DNA from: Anaeromyxobacter oryzisoli
GTDB lineage: Bacteria; Myxococcota; Myxococcia; Myxococcales; Anaeromyxobacteraceae
Assembly: GCF_022690765.1 (NCBI RefSeq)
Contig: NZ_JALCZA010000049.1
Location: forward strand, 1 to 34,139
Direction: 5' to 3'
DNA: 34,139 nucleotides
Below are positions 22,809 through 31,060 of the stretch, one piece after another. Both the position numbers and the translations under genes were made by a program. Each line of letters opens with the position of its first letter. The stretch's first letter is position 1. The notes below the pieces were generated by a model. That model saw only the letters and a program-made list of their open reading frames with translations. It did no database searches and was not told the DNA's origin.

Positions 22809-23953
22809 CCGCCGGCGTCGTCTGGGGGCGGCAGGTGCTCGCCCTCACGGTGAAGGAGCTCCGCCAGCTCTGGCGCGACCGGCCCCTCCTCCTCTACGTC
22901 GTCTACCTCTTCACGGTCGAGCTCGTCCTGGTCGCGGGCGGGACCCGCGAGCTGTCGCACGCGCCCTTCCTGGTGCGCGACGCGGACCGGAGCGCCGCCT
23001 CGCGCGAGCTCGTCCACGATCTGCGCGAGCCCTGGTTCACGCTGCGGGGCGAGGTGCGCGATCCCGGCGAGGCGCTCCGCGCGCTCGACCACGGCGAGGT
23101 CCGGTTCTTCGTGGACATCCCTCCCACCTTCTCGCGCGACCTCGGGCGCGGGGACACGCCCGCCACCGTCCAGCTCGTCGTGGACGGCAGCCGGGTCGTC
23201 TCGGCCTGGCTCGCGCCGAGCTACGCCGGGCGGATCGCCGACGGCCTCTCGCGCGACCAGGCGGCCCGGAACCTGGGCCGGCTCGGGGTGGACGTCGCGG
23301 CGCTGCCGACGATCGAGAACCGACGCCGCACCTGGTACAACCCGAACCTCGACGACGCGTGGGGGAACGCCCTCGCGGAGCTCCTCAGCATGATGACCGT
23401 CGCCTGCGTGCTCCTGCCCGCCGCGGCGGCCGTGCGCGAGAAGGAGCACGGCACGATCGAGCAGCTCCTCGTGTCTCCGCTGACGCCGCTCCAGGTGATG
23501 CTCTCGAAGGCGCTCTCCATGGTCTTCGTCGCGCTGCTCGGGACGGGGATCGCGCTCCACGGGATCCTGCGCGCGGTCTACGGGCTGCCGGCGCACGGCA
23601 GCCTCACGCTGCTCCTCGCCGTCACCGCGCTGTACGCGTTCACGAACGCGGCGCTGGGCCTCGTCCTCTCCACCTTCGCGCGGAACACCACGCAGGTGGG
23701 GCTGCTCATCCTGCTCACCCTCATGCCCGTGCTCCAGCTCTCGGGCACGTGGTCGCCGTTCGAGGCGGAGCCCGAGCCCCTCCGCGCCGTGATGAGCCTC
23801 TCGCCCCTCCGCCACCTCGTGAGCGTCGCCTACGGCATCCTCTTGCGAGGCGTCGGCATGGAGGTGCTCTGGCCGCACGTCGCGGCCATCGCCGCCCTCG
23901 GGACCGCCTGCTTCGGCGCCGGGCTGTGGCGGTTCCGGCGGCAGTTCGGCTGA
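22805..23953 (+). CDS. ABC-2 type permease (YbhR-like)
   Basis: The 382-residue product has the same layout as its neighbour: N-terminal amphipathic helix (LTVKELRQLWRDRPLL), a membrane segment, a periplasmic domain, and five membrane segments with AVREKEHGTIEQLLVSPL, the ABC-2 signature. SPLRHLVSVAYGILLRG near the end is typical. The GTG start overlaps the previous stop by four bases, so the four exporter genes are fully coupled. It closes the operon; the next gene is convergent and ends 32 bases away, with no clear hairpin between. Confidence 0.9.
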   Translation: MTAGVVWGRQVLALTVKELRQLWRDRPLLLYVVYLFTVELVLVAGGTRELSHAPFLVRDADRSAASRELVHDLREPWFTLRGEVRDPGEALRALDHGEVRFFVDIPPTFSRDLGRGDTPATVQLVVDGSRVVSAWLAPSYAGRIADGLSRDQAARNLGRLGVDVAALPTIENRRRTWYNPNLDDAWGNALAELLSMMTVACVLLPAAAAVREKEHGTIEQLLVSPLTPLQVMLSKALSMVFVALLGTGIALHGILRAVYGLPAHGSLTLLLAVTALYAFTNAALGLVLSTFARNTTQVGLLILLTLMPVLQLSGTWSPFEAEPEPLRAVMSLSPLRHLVSVAYGILLRGVGMEVLWPHVAAIAALGTACFGAGLWRFRRQFG

Positions 23954-23985
23954 GCCCTGCGCTGCGCCTCGGTCACGCGCCCCGA

Positions 23986-25323
23986 TCAGAAGGTCGTGGA
24001 GAACGTCGCGGTGAGTCGATGGCGAAACGGGATCATCAGCAGCTCGGAGGGACGACTCGAGGCGGCGAAGCTCGTGAAGTGCTCGTACCGCGCGCTGACG
24101 GCGGTCCCCTGCGTGGGCACCCACTCGACGGTGCCGGCGAACCGGGAGAAGAGGGTGTCCACGCCGACGATGCCGTTCACGCTCAGCAGGAGGTAGCGCC
24201 GCACCGCGAGGTTCTGCATGCCGAACGACGCGTAGTTCCGGCGGAACCCCCCGATGCCCTGGAGCAGGGCGGGGAGGTCCGAGCCGGCGGGGCGCCCGGC
24301 GGCGTCCCAGGCCGCCAGGTCCGCCGCGAAGGCACGCGCCTCGCCGGTGCTGAATCCGTCACCGTTGTAGAGGTACTCGGCCACGAGGTTCACGGGGCGC
24401 GAGAGCCCGACACCGAGCTGATAGCTCACCCCGGCGACCCCGCGGAACACCGGCCGGGCGCCGTCGTCCAGGTCGGAGAAGCTCGCCATGCCGGGGAGCC
24501 TGTAACCGGCCTCCCGCCCGCGGCGGAGCTGGAGCTCCTCGTACAGCACCAGGTCGCCGCTGGACCAGGCGCCGTCGCTGAGGAAGGCGAAACGAGCGCG
24601 CTTCACCGGATCGGCGCCCGGCGCGACGTCCCGGTCGGCGAAGACGTACCTCACCGCCCCGAACCCGAGGTCGAGCCCCGCGTCCTCGGCCACGAAGTCG
24701 ACGCGGGCCGCGGTGCGGCTCCAGCGCGCCTCCGACGACGGGAGCACGACGACGCTGAGGCTGAGCCAGTCGTTGGGGATGACGACCGCCTTGAGACCGG
24801 AGACCCCGGGTGGAAGCGGCCGGACGTCGAGGGGGTTTGCTCGCGGCTCGAGGGTGTCGATGGCCGAGAAGATCAGGGCGGTCCCCCAGTTGAGCCGCTG
24901 CTTGCCCCCGATGATCGTCACGCGGTCCGACGGCGCGATCCGCACCGAGAGCTGCTGGATGACCGTCCTCGAGCTCAGGTTCTGGTCGAGATCGACCGGG
25001 AGGACGAAGTTGGCGAGGAGCTCGAACCCGCGTTCGCTCCGGACGTTCACGGACAGCCCTGCCTCCTGGGCGACGCTCCAGGGCCCGCGGGTGTAGCCGG
25101 AGCCGTCGGCGCCGACCGCCTGGTAGTAGGTGCTGCCCCAGAGCTTCGTCCCGCTCAGCAGGCCACCTCCCTGGTTCGGCCTGGCCGCGCCGTCGTCGGC
25201 GGGACGATCGGAGGTCGCCACGGCGGCGGGGAGCTCCGGCGCCGGGGGGGCCGCGTCCGGCTGGATCGCCGCCAGGGCGGCGATCAGCGCGGCCAGGCCG
25301 GGGCCGGACCCACCGTCAAACAT
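23986..25323 (-). CDS. Outer-membrane beta-barrel protein of the Lol-like unit
   Basis: The 445-residue product has a weak signal-like N-terminus (GLAALIAALAAIQPDAAPP, without early Lys or Arg) and then many amphipathic beta strands, ending in TATFSTTF with a C-terminal Phe, as in BAM substrates. Segments such as LSVRIAPSDRVTIIGGKQRLNWG and FLSDGAWSSGDLVLYEE suggest a 16- to 18-strand barrel related to DUF1302-like or alginate-type porins; I cannot name the family firmly. Its ATG overlaps the end of the ATPase gene by eight bases (ATGTTTGA), so it is translationally coupled. As last gene of the unit it likely supplies the outer-membrane partner for material handled by the two permeases and the LolA-like carrier. 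Confidence 0.75.
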   Translation of the reverse strand: MFDGGSGPGLAALIAALAAIQPDAAPPAPELPAAVATSDRPADDGAARPNQGGGLLSGTKLWGSTYYQAVGADGSGYTRGPWSVAQEAGLSVNVRSERGFELLANFVLPVDLDQNLSSRTVIQQLSVRIAPSDRVTIIGGKQRLNWGTALIFSAIDTLEPRANPLDVRPLPPGVSGLKAVVIPNDWLSLSVVVLPSSEARWSRTAARVDFVAEDAGLDLGFGAVRYVFADRDVAPGADPVKRARFAFLSDGAWSSGDLVLYEELQLRRGREAGYRLPGMASFSDLDDGARPVFRGVAGVSYQLGVGLSRPVNLVAEYLYNGDGFSTGEARAFAADLAAWDAAGRPAGSDLPALLQGIGGFRRNYASFGMQNLAVRRYLLLSVNGIVGVDTLFSRFAGTVEWVPTQGTAVSARYEHFTSFAASSRPSELLMIPFRHRLTATFSTTF

Positions 25324-25984
25324 CCGCGACGACCCCGTCCACCACGCGGATCATCCGGTCGGCCTCCCGCATGACCACCTGGTCATGGCTCGCGACCACG
25401 AAGGTGGTCTTCTCCTCGCGGTTCAGCCTCCGCATCACGTCGAGGACGGCGGCGCCGTTGACCGAATCGAGGTTGGCGGTGGGCTCGTCGGCGAAGACCA
25501 CCTGGGGCTTCGTCACGAGGGCGCGCGCGATCGCCACCCGCTGGCGCTGGCCGCCGGAGAGCTCGTCCGGCTTGTGGTCGAGGTAGTCGCGGATCCCCAC
25601 CTCCTCCGCGAGCTGGAGGATCCGCTTCTTGCGCTCCGGAGCCGGCACTTTCTGTATCAGGAGCGGGAACTCGATGTTCTCGCGGGCGTCGAGCACCGGC
25701 ACCAGGTTGAAGGATTGGAAGACGAAGGCGATTCGATCTCGCCGGAAGCGATGCCGCTGCCGATCGCTCAGCGAGCCGATCTGCACGCCGTCGAAGGAGA
25801 ACTCTCCGGCGGAGGCGTCGTCGAGCAAGCCGAGGATGTTGAGCAGCGTGGACTTGCCCGCGCCGGAGGGGCCGGAGACGCAGAGGTGCTCCCCCCGGGC
25901 GATGTCGAGGTCCACGCCTCGGAGCGCGTGAACGGTGGTGTGGCCGAGGGAGTAGTTCTTCACGAGGTTTCTCGCGCGGATCAT
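25316..25984 (-). CDS. LolD/MacB-type ABC ATPase
   Basis: The 222-residue product has Walker A GPSGAGKST (38-46), Q-loop FVFQSFNLVP, signature LSGGQRQRVAIARAL, Walker B VVFADEPTANLD and H-loop ASHD. The ADEPTANLD form and VFQSFNLVPVLDARENIEFPLL are typical of LolD/FtsE/MacB ATPases that drive FtsX-type permeases by mechanotransmission. It is preceded by a GGAGG-type SD and lies 12 bases after the LolA-like gene and four to eight bases into the barrel gene, in the middle of the five-gene unit. It pairs with the two FtsX-like permeases upstream. Confidence 0.93.
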   Translation of the reverse strand: MIRARNLVKNYSLGHTTVHALRGVDLDIARGEHLCVSGPSGAGKSTLLNILGLLDDASAGEFSFDGVQIGSLSDRQRHRFRRDRIAFVFQSFNLVPVLDARENIEFPLLIQKVPAPERKKRILQLAEEVGIRDYLDHKPDELSGGQRQRVAIARALVTKPQVVFADEPTANLDSVNGAAVLDVMRRLNREEKTTFVVASHDQVVMREADRMIRVVDGVVADV

Positions 25985-25996
25985 CTGTTCCTCCGG

Positions 25997-26791
25997 CTAG
26001 AGCTTCTCTTCCAGGCGGGTCTCGAGGTTGCGCTTGTTGAAGATGCGGTCCGGAAGATCCTTCGACTCCTCTCGGACCACGGACATGACGTTCACCGACC
26101 CGGGATCGAGGGGTGTTCGCACCGTGAGCGTCACGGGCTTCCTCCCGAAGCCCGTGTCTCGGATGTCCGAGTACGTGATCTCCTTGACCACGCTGCCGCT
26201 TTGCGCGTAGTACGTGCCGCTCACGGGCCACCCTCCGCGCTTCGCCACGGTGAGCGCGATCCGGTAGTACGGAGCGTTCCGGTGCTTGGCGGTCAGCTCG
26301 AGGAGGTACGTGTCCGGGGTCTCTCCCTCGAGCGCGGCGTCGTAGTTGCTCGAGAAGTTGAGCCGCACCACGTCGCCGTACGAGAAGCCGGTCCCGCCGA
26401 AGGACTGGTTCGACGCGACCTTGATGACGCGGTTCGCCGCCCTGTCGTAGGTCCAGACGTTCTGGTCCAGCATCAGGATGTCGTTGCCGATCTGCTCGGC
26501 AGGCGCGGCCATGCGCACGATGATCTTTCCGTTTCGCTCCCGCGTGTAGCAGACCATCTCGTACTGCTCGTCGCGCCCCTCGCTCGACCTGAAGCGCAGC
26601 CTCAGGGTGGTCCGGGCGTCCGGGTACATCAGCTTCTCGAGCGCGCGCACCAGGGCGTCGGCGGTCGGGGCCTGGCTCCCTCGTACGGCCGCGCCAGGCG
26701 ACTCCTGGGCGGTCGCGCCGATCGCGGGGGCGGCGAGGCCCAGGGCGATCGACATGGGGATGGCGGCGCGGAATGCGTGTCGGGCTCTCAC
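25997..26791 (-). CDS. LolA-like outer-membrane lipoprotein-sorting protein
   Basis: The 264-residue product has a Sec signal peptide (FRAAIPMSIALGLAAPAIGATAQ) and one LolA-like beta domain: RLRFRSSEGRDEQYEMVCY, IIVRMAAPAEQIGNDILMLDQNVWTYD and VASNQSFGGTGFSYGDVVRLNF. This is the class annotated as outer membrane lipoprotein-sorting protein (LolA-like, not classic LolA), which usually sits beside FtsX permeases and a LolD-like ATPase. A hydrophobic cavity in such half-barrels shuttles acyl-bearing cargo across the periplasm. It is 16 bases from the permease gene and 12 bases from the ATPase gene. Confidence 0.88.
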   Translation of the reverse strand: MRARHAFRAAIPMSIALGLAAPAIGATAQESPGAAVRGSQAPTADALVRALEKLMYPDARTTLRLRFRSSEGRDEQYEMVCYTRERNGKIIVRMAAPAEQIGNDILMLDQNVWTYDRAANRVIKVASNQSFGGTGFSYGDVVRLNFSSNYDAALEGETPDTYLLELTAKHRNAPYYRIALTVAKRGGWPVSGTYYAQSGSVVKEITYSDIRDTGFGRKPVTLTVRTPLDPGSVNVMSVVREESKDLPDRIFNKRNLETRLEEKL

Positions 26792-26807
26792 GTTGGGCTC
26801 CTCTCGA

Positions 26808-28091
26808 TCATTCGGTCTCGCGGAGGGCGGCGACCGGAGAGACTTGGAGGCGGCTGCCGAGGGTCGTCACGGCCGTCGCGAAGGTCACGACGACGATCGA
26901 CGAGAGGACGAAGATCACCGTCCCGACGCTGACCCCCATGGTGAGGTGGCTCCCTCCGAAGAGGAACTGCAGCCCCGACTCCTCCGTCTGGATCCGGAGC
27001 GATTGGACCACCTGTCGAACGGCGAGCCCGGCGAGCACGCCCGCCACCGCGGCCGCCAGGTTGATCATCAGGAGCTCCAGCGTGTAGAGCCGGATCAGGA
27101 ACCCCTTCTCGCTCCCGAGGCAGTAGTAGGTCCCGATCTCGCGCCGTCGATCCTGGAGGTTCACCGAGACGACGCTCATGATCCCGAAGGTCACGATCGT
27201 CAGGACGACGACGCTCATGGATTGCAGGATGAGGCGCAACAGGTCGTAGACGCGCATCAGCGCGTGGACGCGGAGCGTCGATCTCGGCTGCCGGTCGTAG
27301 TCCCAGAACTCCAGGTCGAATCCCCGCTCCGCGGCCCACTCCCCGAGCTTCTGGATCGCTCCGGCCTTGCCCTCTCCCGGCCTCAGCTCGACGAACAGGG
27401 ACAGGGTCTCGTGCGGCGCGAAGCCGGAGACGAGGCGGTAGGCCGCCATGTTCACGAAGCCCAGCTCGGCCAGGTTCGGGATGTCCTGCTCGCCGACGAA
27501 GTACCCCTTGAAGCGCGCCTGCTGGACCACCACCTGGCCGAAGAGGTTCTTCCCGCTCAAGGTGACGGCGTCCCCGGGGCGGAGGTGGGTGGTCGAAGCG
27601 GTCTTGTAGTGGAGGATGATCTCGGGCTCGTCCGAGGCGCCGAAGAAGCTCCCCTCCTTCATGCGCAGGTGCTCGCGGACGAGGTAGGCCTGATCCGGAT
27701 CGACGCCGCGCAGCGTGAAGTTCTCGTGCCGAAGGCCGTGGGCGACGAGGTTCATCGGCACGGGCGTGGTCGGCGTCGCGGCCCTCTTCACGTATGGTAA
27801 TGCCCGGAGCTCGCGCAGGACGGCCGGGTATCCCTCGACGCTGTGCGACGACAGCTCCCGAAAGTCCTCACCCTGCTCGGCGGCGGTCTTGAAGCCCCGG
27901 GCGGAGACGACGACGTCGGCCGCCGGATCGGTGAGGGCGATGACCCCCGTCTTGAAGTTGTGGAGCTGGCCGTCGGAGAAGGCCATGAACAGGAAGACGA
28001 CGAACGAGACGAGCCCGATCACGACGAACATGATCCGGCTCCGCTGCCGGTGCGCCAGCATGTTGCGGAAGGCCAGCTTCGCGCTGAGCAT
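26808..28091 (-). CDS. FtsX-type ABC permease (second)
   Basis: The 427-residue product has an N-terminal membrane segment (RIMFVVIGLVSFVVFLFMAF), a periplasmic domain of about 240 residues, and three C-terminal membrane segments with the FtsX signature VSVNLQDRRREIGTYYCLGSEKGFLIRLYTLE split by the coupling helix. ATG 28091 overlaps the upstream permease stop (TGATG) and follows GGAGG seven bases away; GTG 28094 is a poorer alternative. It resembles LolC/LolE and MacB permease halves. The C-terminal SPVAALRETE is the typical FtsX end. Confidence 0.9.
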   Translation of the reverse strand: MLSAKLAFRNMLAHRQRSRIMFVVIGLVSFVVFLFMAFSDGQLHNFKTGVIALTDPAADVVVSARGFKTAAEQGEDFRELSSHSVEGYPAVLRELRALPYVKRAATPTTPVPMNLVAHGLRHENFTLRGVDPDQAYLVREHLRMKEGSFFGASDEPEIILHYKTASTTHLRPGDAVTLSGKNLFGQVVVQQARFKGYFVGEQDIPNLAELGFVNMAAYRLVSGFAPHETLSLFVELRPGEGKAGAIQKLGEWAAERGFDLEFWDYDRQPRSTLRVHALMRVYDLLRLILQSMSVVVLTIVTFGIMSVVSVNLQDRRREIGTYYCLGSEKGFLIRLYTLELLMINLAAAVAGVLAGLAVRQVVQSLRIQTEESGLQFLFGGSHLTMGVSVGTVIFVLSSIVVVTFATAVTTLGSRLQVSPVAALRETE

Positions 28092-29713
28092 CACGCCGCC
28101 TCCTTCAGGAGCTCGACCGGCTTCACCCGCACGAGCCGCAGGAGCGGGACGAGGGAGGCGACCCCCGAGGCGAAGAAGAGGACGGCGAAGCTGACGGCGA
28201 GGTGGACGGGGCGGAAGTCGAGGAAGAGCCGGCTCCCGGGCATGAAGACGACGCCGGGCATCCCGGTTCGATGGAAGAGCAAGATGACGCCCGTCCCGAT
28301 GATCGACCCGATGGCCCAGGAGACCAGGACCAGGACGAGGATCTCGCCGCACAGGATCACGACGTTCTGGGCCGGGCTGAGCCCGAGGGCGATCCAGGTG
28401 CCGATCTCCCGCCGGCGCTTGACGACGGCGAGGAGCGCGGTGTTGACGACGAAGATGGTGACCGTCGCCACGAAGAGCACGATCAGGACGGACGTGATGG
28501 CGCCGAGCGCCATCGTGGTCGAGGCGAAGATCTTCCCCAGCTCCTGGTGATCCTTGACCACGTACGGGAGGTGGCGCGCGGCGATCCAGCCCGCGACGGC
28601 CTCCTTGACGGCGGGGACGTCCGCCTCGGAGGCGAGGCGGACGTAGAGGTTGGTGCCCTGGCGCTCGGAGACGCCCAGCCGCGCGCGCAACGCGCGGCCG
28701 TCGACGTAGTAGCGCCCCGGGAAGAACGGAACGCTCTGGACGTAGGCCGTCATCTTGATCGGGAAGACCACGGGTCGTCCCAGGGTGGCGCTCCGCGCCG
28801 AGGGGATGGCCAGGGTGTACGGCGCGTTCAGCTCGATCGCGTCGCGGACCGGCGTGATCGCCTGCGGGTAGACGGATTGCAGCAGGCGCTTCCTCAAGAC
28901 CTTCAAGCGGCGCTCGCCGTCGCCGTGAGGGGGCGGGTCCGCGGACGCCTGCTCGAGCGCGGCGACGGCGTCGTCGACCCTGTAGTCGTACGTCTCGCGG
29001 ACGCTGGAAGGCAGGAGCGCCGGGAGATCGGCCCGGTCGAGCGCCTGGTTCATCGAGGCGAGGAACCGCCGATCCTGGAGCGGGCCGCGCGCATCGGCGA
29101 ACAGACCGGGCATGTCGCGGGCCACCGCGAGCTTGAAGCTCTCCCAGTCGCGGCTCTGGAGCCGGAAGTTGTCACGGACGAAGCGATCGTTGTCCCACAC
29201 GATCTCGCTCTCCTCGAGCGCCGACCGGAACACCGGGATGTCGCGCATCGACGGAGTCCACGCGAGGGCCTGCTCCCCCTCGGTCACCCGGACTCCGGGG
29301 AGCGTCCGTGCGAAGGTCAGCGTGTCCACGCCGATCACCGCAGGCGTGAAGCCGGTCGGCTCTCCCTCGGCGGTGTAGATCGCCGCCTTGCTCTCGAGGG
29401 CGAGCATGACGCTCTCGACCGCGGGGAGGGACCGGAGGAATCGCTCCAGGTCCTGCGTGTAGTCGAGCAGCACGACCGCTTCGCGGTGATCGGTGCAGGC
29501 GCCGTCAGGGCTGAGCTTGGGCGAGTCGGAGGGCATGATCTGAAGGTGCGCGGTCGACGTGTCGATGGCGAGCTGTCGGTAGCGCGCGGTGAAGCTGTCC
29601 CTGAACGTCAAGAAGAACAGGACCGCGGCGCTGCACAGGGCGAACAGCACGAAGAGCCGCCTTCCGCTCCTCCGGTGCCGGAGGAGTCCCTTCACCATGA
29701 GAGTCAGATACAT
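28091..29713 (-). CDS. FtsX-type ABC permease (first, long periplasmic domain)
   Basis: The 540-residue product begins with a membrane segment (RRLFVLFALCSAAVLFFLTF), has an unusually long periplasmic part (about 40-400), and ends with three membrane segments and the FtsX signature VVKRRREIGTWIALGLSPAQNVVIL. The end VRVKPVELLKEA is the family C-terminus. It is longer than the second permease, mainly in the periplasmic domain, so the pair is asymmetric like LolC/LolE. It is the first gene behind the 29859 promoter, with GGAG nine bases before ATG and a leader of about 110 bases. Confidence 0.9.
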   Translation of the reverse strand: MYLTLMVKGLLRHRRSGRRLFVLFALCSAAVLFFLTFRDSFTARYRQLAIDTSTAHLQIMPSDSPKLSPDGACTDHREAVVLLDYTQDLERFLRSLPAVESVMLALESKAAIYTAEGEPTGFTPAVIGVDTLTFARTLPGVRVTEGEQALAWTPSMRDIPVFRSALEESEIVWDNDRFVRDNFRLQSRDWESFKLAVARDMPGLFADARGPLQDRRFLASMNQALDRADLPALLPSSVRETYDYRVDDAVAALEQASADPPPHGDGERRLKVLRKRLLQSVYPQAITPVRDAIELNAPYTLAIPSARSATLGRPVVFPIKMTAYVQSVPFFPGRYYVDGRALRARLGVSERQGTNLYVRLASEADVPAVKEAVAGWIAARHLPYVVKDHQELGKIFASTTMALGAITSVLIVLFVATVTIFVVNTALLAVVKRRREIGTWIALGLSPAQNVVILCGEILVLVLVSWAIGSIIGTGVILLFHRTGMPGVVFMPGSRLFLDFRPVHLAVSFAVLFFASGVASLVPLLRLVRVKPVELLKEAA

Positions 29714-29752
29714 GGTTCAAGCTCCGTGTCCGCTCGGGAGGTGCACGACTCT

Positions 29753-29773
29753 TCCCTGCGCTTCACGCAGGGA
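29753..29773 (-). promoter_or_regulatory. Leader hairpin of the Lol-like operon
   Basis: TCCCTGCG (29753-29760) and CGCAGGGA (29766-29773) are exact reverse complements around a 5-base loop. The element lies about 40 bases upstream of the first start codon and downstream of the predicted transcription start. It could stabilise the mRNA or attenuate transcription; there is no U-run after it on the minus strand. Confidence 0.5.
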
Positions 29774-29816
29774 CGGCCTGGTTCGTGGTGCGCGCCCCGT
29801 GACGCCGAGTTAACAG

Positions 29817-29832
29817 TTGCACCACGGTGCAA
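29817..29832. promoter_or_regulatory. Perfect palindromic operator over the Lol-like operon start site
   Basis: TTGCACC (29817-29823) and GGTGCAA (29826-29832) are exact reverse complements around AC. The palindrome abuts and overlaps by one base the predicted -10 element and would cover the transcription start, so binding would repress. TetR-type dimers commonly use sites of this size, but no such regulator is next to it; the only HTH regulator nearby is the ArsR-family protein. Confidence 0.7.
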
Positions 29833-29859
29833 AGATACGCGGCGGCGCACCCCTGTCAA
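29832..29859 (-). promoter_or_regulatory. Sigma-70-type promoter of the Lol-like operon
   Basis: On the minus strand TTGACA (29859-29854) is followed after 16 bases by TATCTT (29837-29832), a near-consensus pair that stands out in this GC-rich sequence. The predicted start is near 29825, giving a leader of roughly 110 bases before ATG 29713. Confidence 0.75.
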
Positions 29860-30323
29860 GGCAGATCTGGAGGGACCCGGCGAGGTCGCCGGTGATCTCG
29901 CTCGACGGCGCACGAGCGTGCGGCGCGTTGACGCTGCGTACACGGTCGCCGCGCTCGGGCCTGCTCCGACGAGCGCGCGACGCGGCACTCCTGCCGTCGT
30001 CTCGCCGCGCCGGTCCGCGGGCGCATGGGGAGGACCCCGCGTCAGGGCGGCGATCGTGATCCTGGGGAGAGGCCGTGGCCCACAGGCCCTACGCGCGCGG
30101 TCTCTCCGACAGGGCGATCGAGAGGGCCGCCCGGATCGGGGCGCGGAGCGCGTCGCGGGGAACCGCCGCCCCCGAGCGGCGCGCCGAGGCGGGACCGCTC
30201 GCGGGTCAGCGTGCTCGGCTCCGCGGTGGCTGGTCGCGAGCGTCGCCTCCGGGTTCGCCGCGAGCCCGCCGCGCCGACGGCGCTGTGCGGTGCGGCGGTC
30301 TTCCGGAGGATGGCGAGCCGGAG
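29860..30323. other. Non-coding stretch between arsR and the Lol-like promoter
   Basis: These 464 bases show no frame with coding-like third-position bias or recognisable domain. A hairpin CGCCGC-ccccga-GCGGCG (30164-30181) could end the arsR transcript, but its 6-bp stem is unremarkable at this GC content. A TetR-type regulator gene expected for the 29817 palindrome is not present here. Confidence 0.5.
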
Positions 30324-30821
30324 TCAGTCCGCGGAACGCGCCGCAGGACGAGCCCGCTTGCCGGCCCCGGCGGAGCGCCGGACCAGCATGCGGGGTGCGG
30401 GGCACGCCATCGTGAGCTGGCGACGGTCGGCGCCCCCCGCCGGAGCCAGCGAAGAGTCGTCCTGGCAACACGTCTCGAGGGCGTCGGCGAGCCGTCGCAA
30501 CACCGACGCCACCTCTCGCGCGCGGACGCCGTAGTACACGTGCTTCCCGACCCGCTTCGCCTCGATCACGCCGGCGTCTCGCAGCTGCTTGAGGTGCCGC
30601 GAGACGACCGAGAAGTCGACCGGGCAGGCGCGCGCCAGCTCGCTGACCGATTGCATCTCCGGACCTCTCGCGATCAGCCGCTCCAGCAGCGCGACCCTGT
30701 TCGGATCGGCGAGGACACGGAAGATCTCGGTGGGCCGGCACCGGGTCCCATCGGGCCTGCGACACGTGGCGAGGCGTCGCATCGCGTCGCTGCTGGGCCT
30801 GCGTCTGGTGGTATGCTGCAT
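30324..30821 (-). CDS. arsR: ArsR-family metalloid-responsive repressor
   Basis: The 165-residue product has the winged helix-turn-helix of the ArsR/SmtB family: FRVLADPNRVALLERLIARG, the recognition part VSELARACPVDFSVVSRHLKQLRDAG, and wing VIEAKRVGKHVYYGV. Cysteines lie at 20, 28, 66, 118, 119 and 140. The classic E. coli C-V-C site at the recognition helix is not seen, so the sensor site must be built from other cysteines, as in other ArsR subclasses. It follows an AqpS-like and an ArsP-like gene on the same strand, which points to arsenite or methylarsenite as ligand. The Arg-rich tail after about residue 125 is unusual and may be disordered. ATG 30821 has a weak SD; Met14 at 30782 is an alternative. 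The gap of 239 bases to the channel gene may hold its own promoter. Confidence 0.85.
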   Translation of the reverse strand: MQHTTRRRPSSDAMRRLATCRRPDGTRCRPTEIFRVLADPNRVALLERLIARGPEMQSVSELARACPVDFSVVSRHLKQLRDAGVIEAKRVGKHVYYGVRAREVASVLRRLADALETCCQDDSSLAPAGGADRRQLTMACPAPRMLVRRSAGAGKRARPAARSAD

Positions 30822-31060
30822 GCCGCTTACCTACCACGGCTCGATCCGCCGTTCGAGCGCGCATCCGTCCTGCTCCCGGCGTCATGCTGGGGAACCGACG
30901 CGCTGGCGAGCGCTCCTCGCGCACGGGGCGCAGGGGATCGGTCGCGTGATCTCCCGTGCGAGCGAGGCATCGCGGCGAGAGTCCACGGACCGCTCCGCGC
31001 GGCGAGCCGCCTGGCCCTTCCCCGCGCGACCCTGAGCTGCCACGACGCGACGACGATCGG

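Noticed and set aside
30164-30181. Hairpin CGCCGC-ccccga-GCGGCG as arsR terminator
   Set aside because: A 6-bp all-GC stem is common by chance at this composition, and it lies 143 bases beyond the arsR stop with no U-tract.
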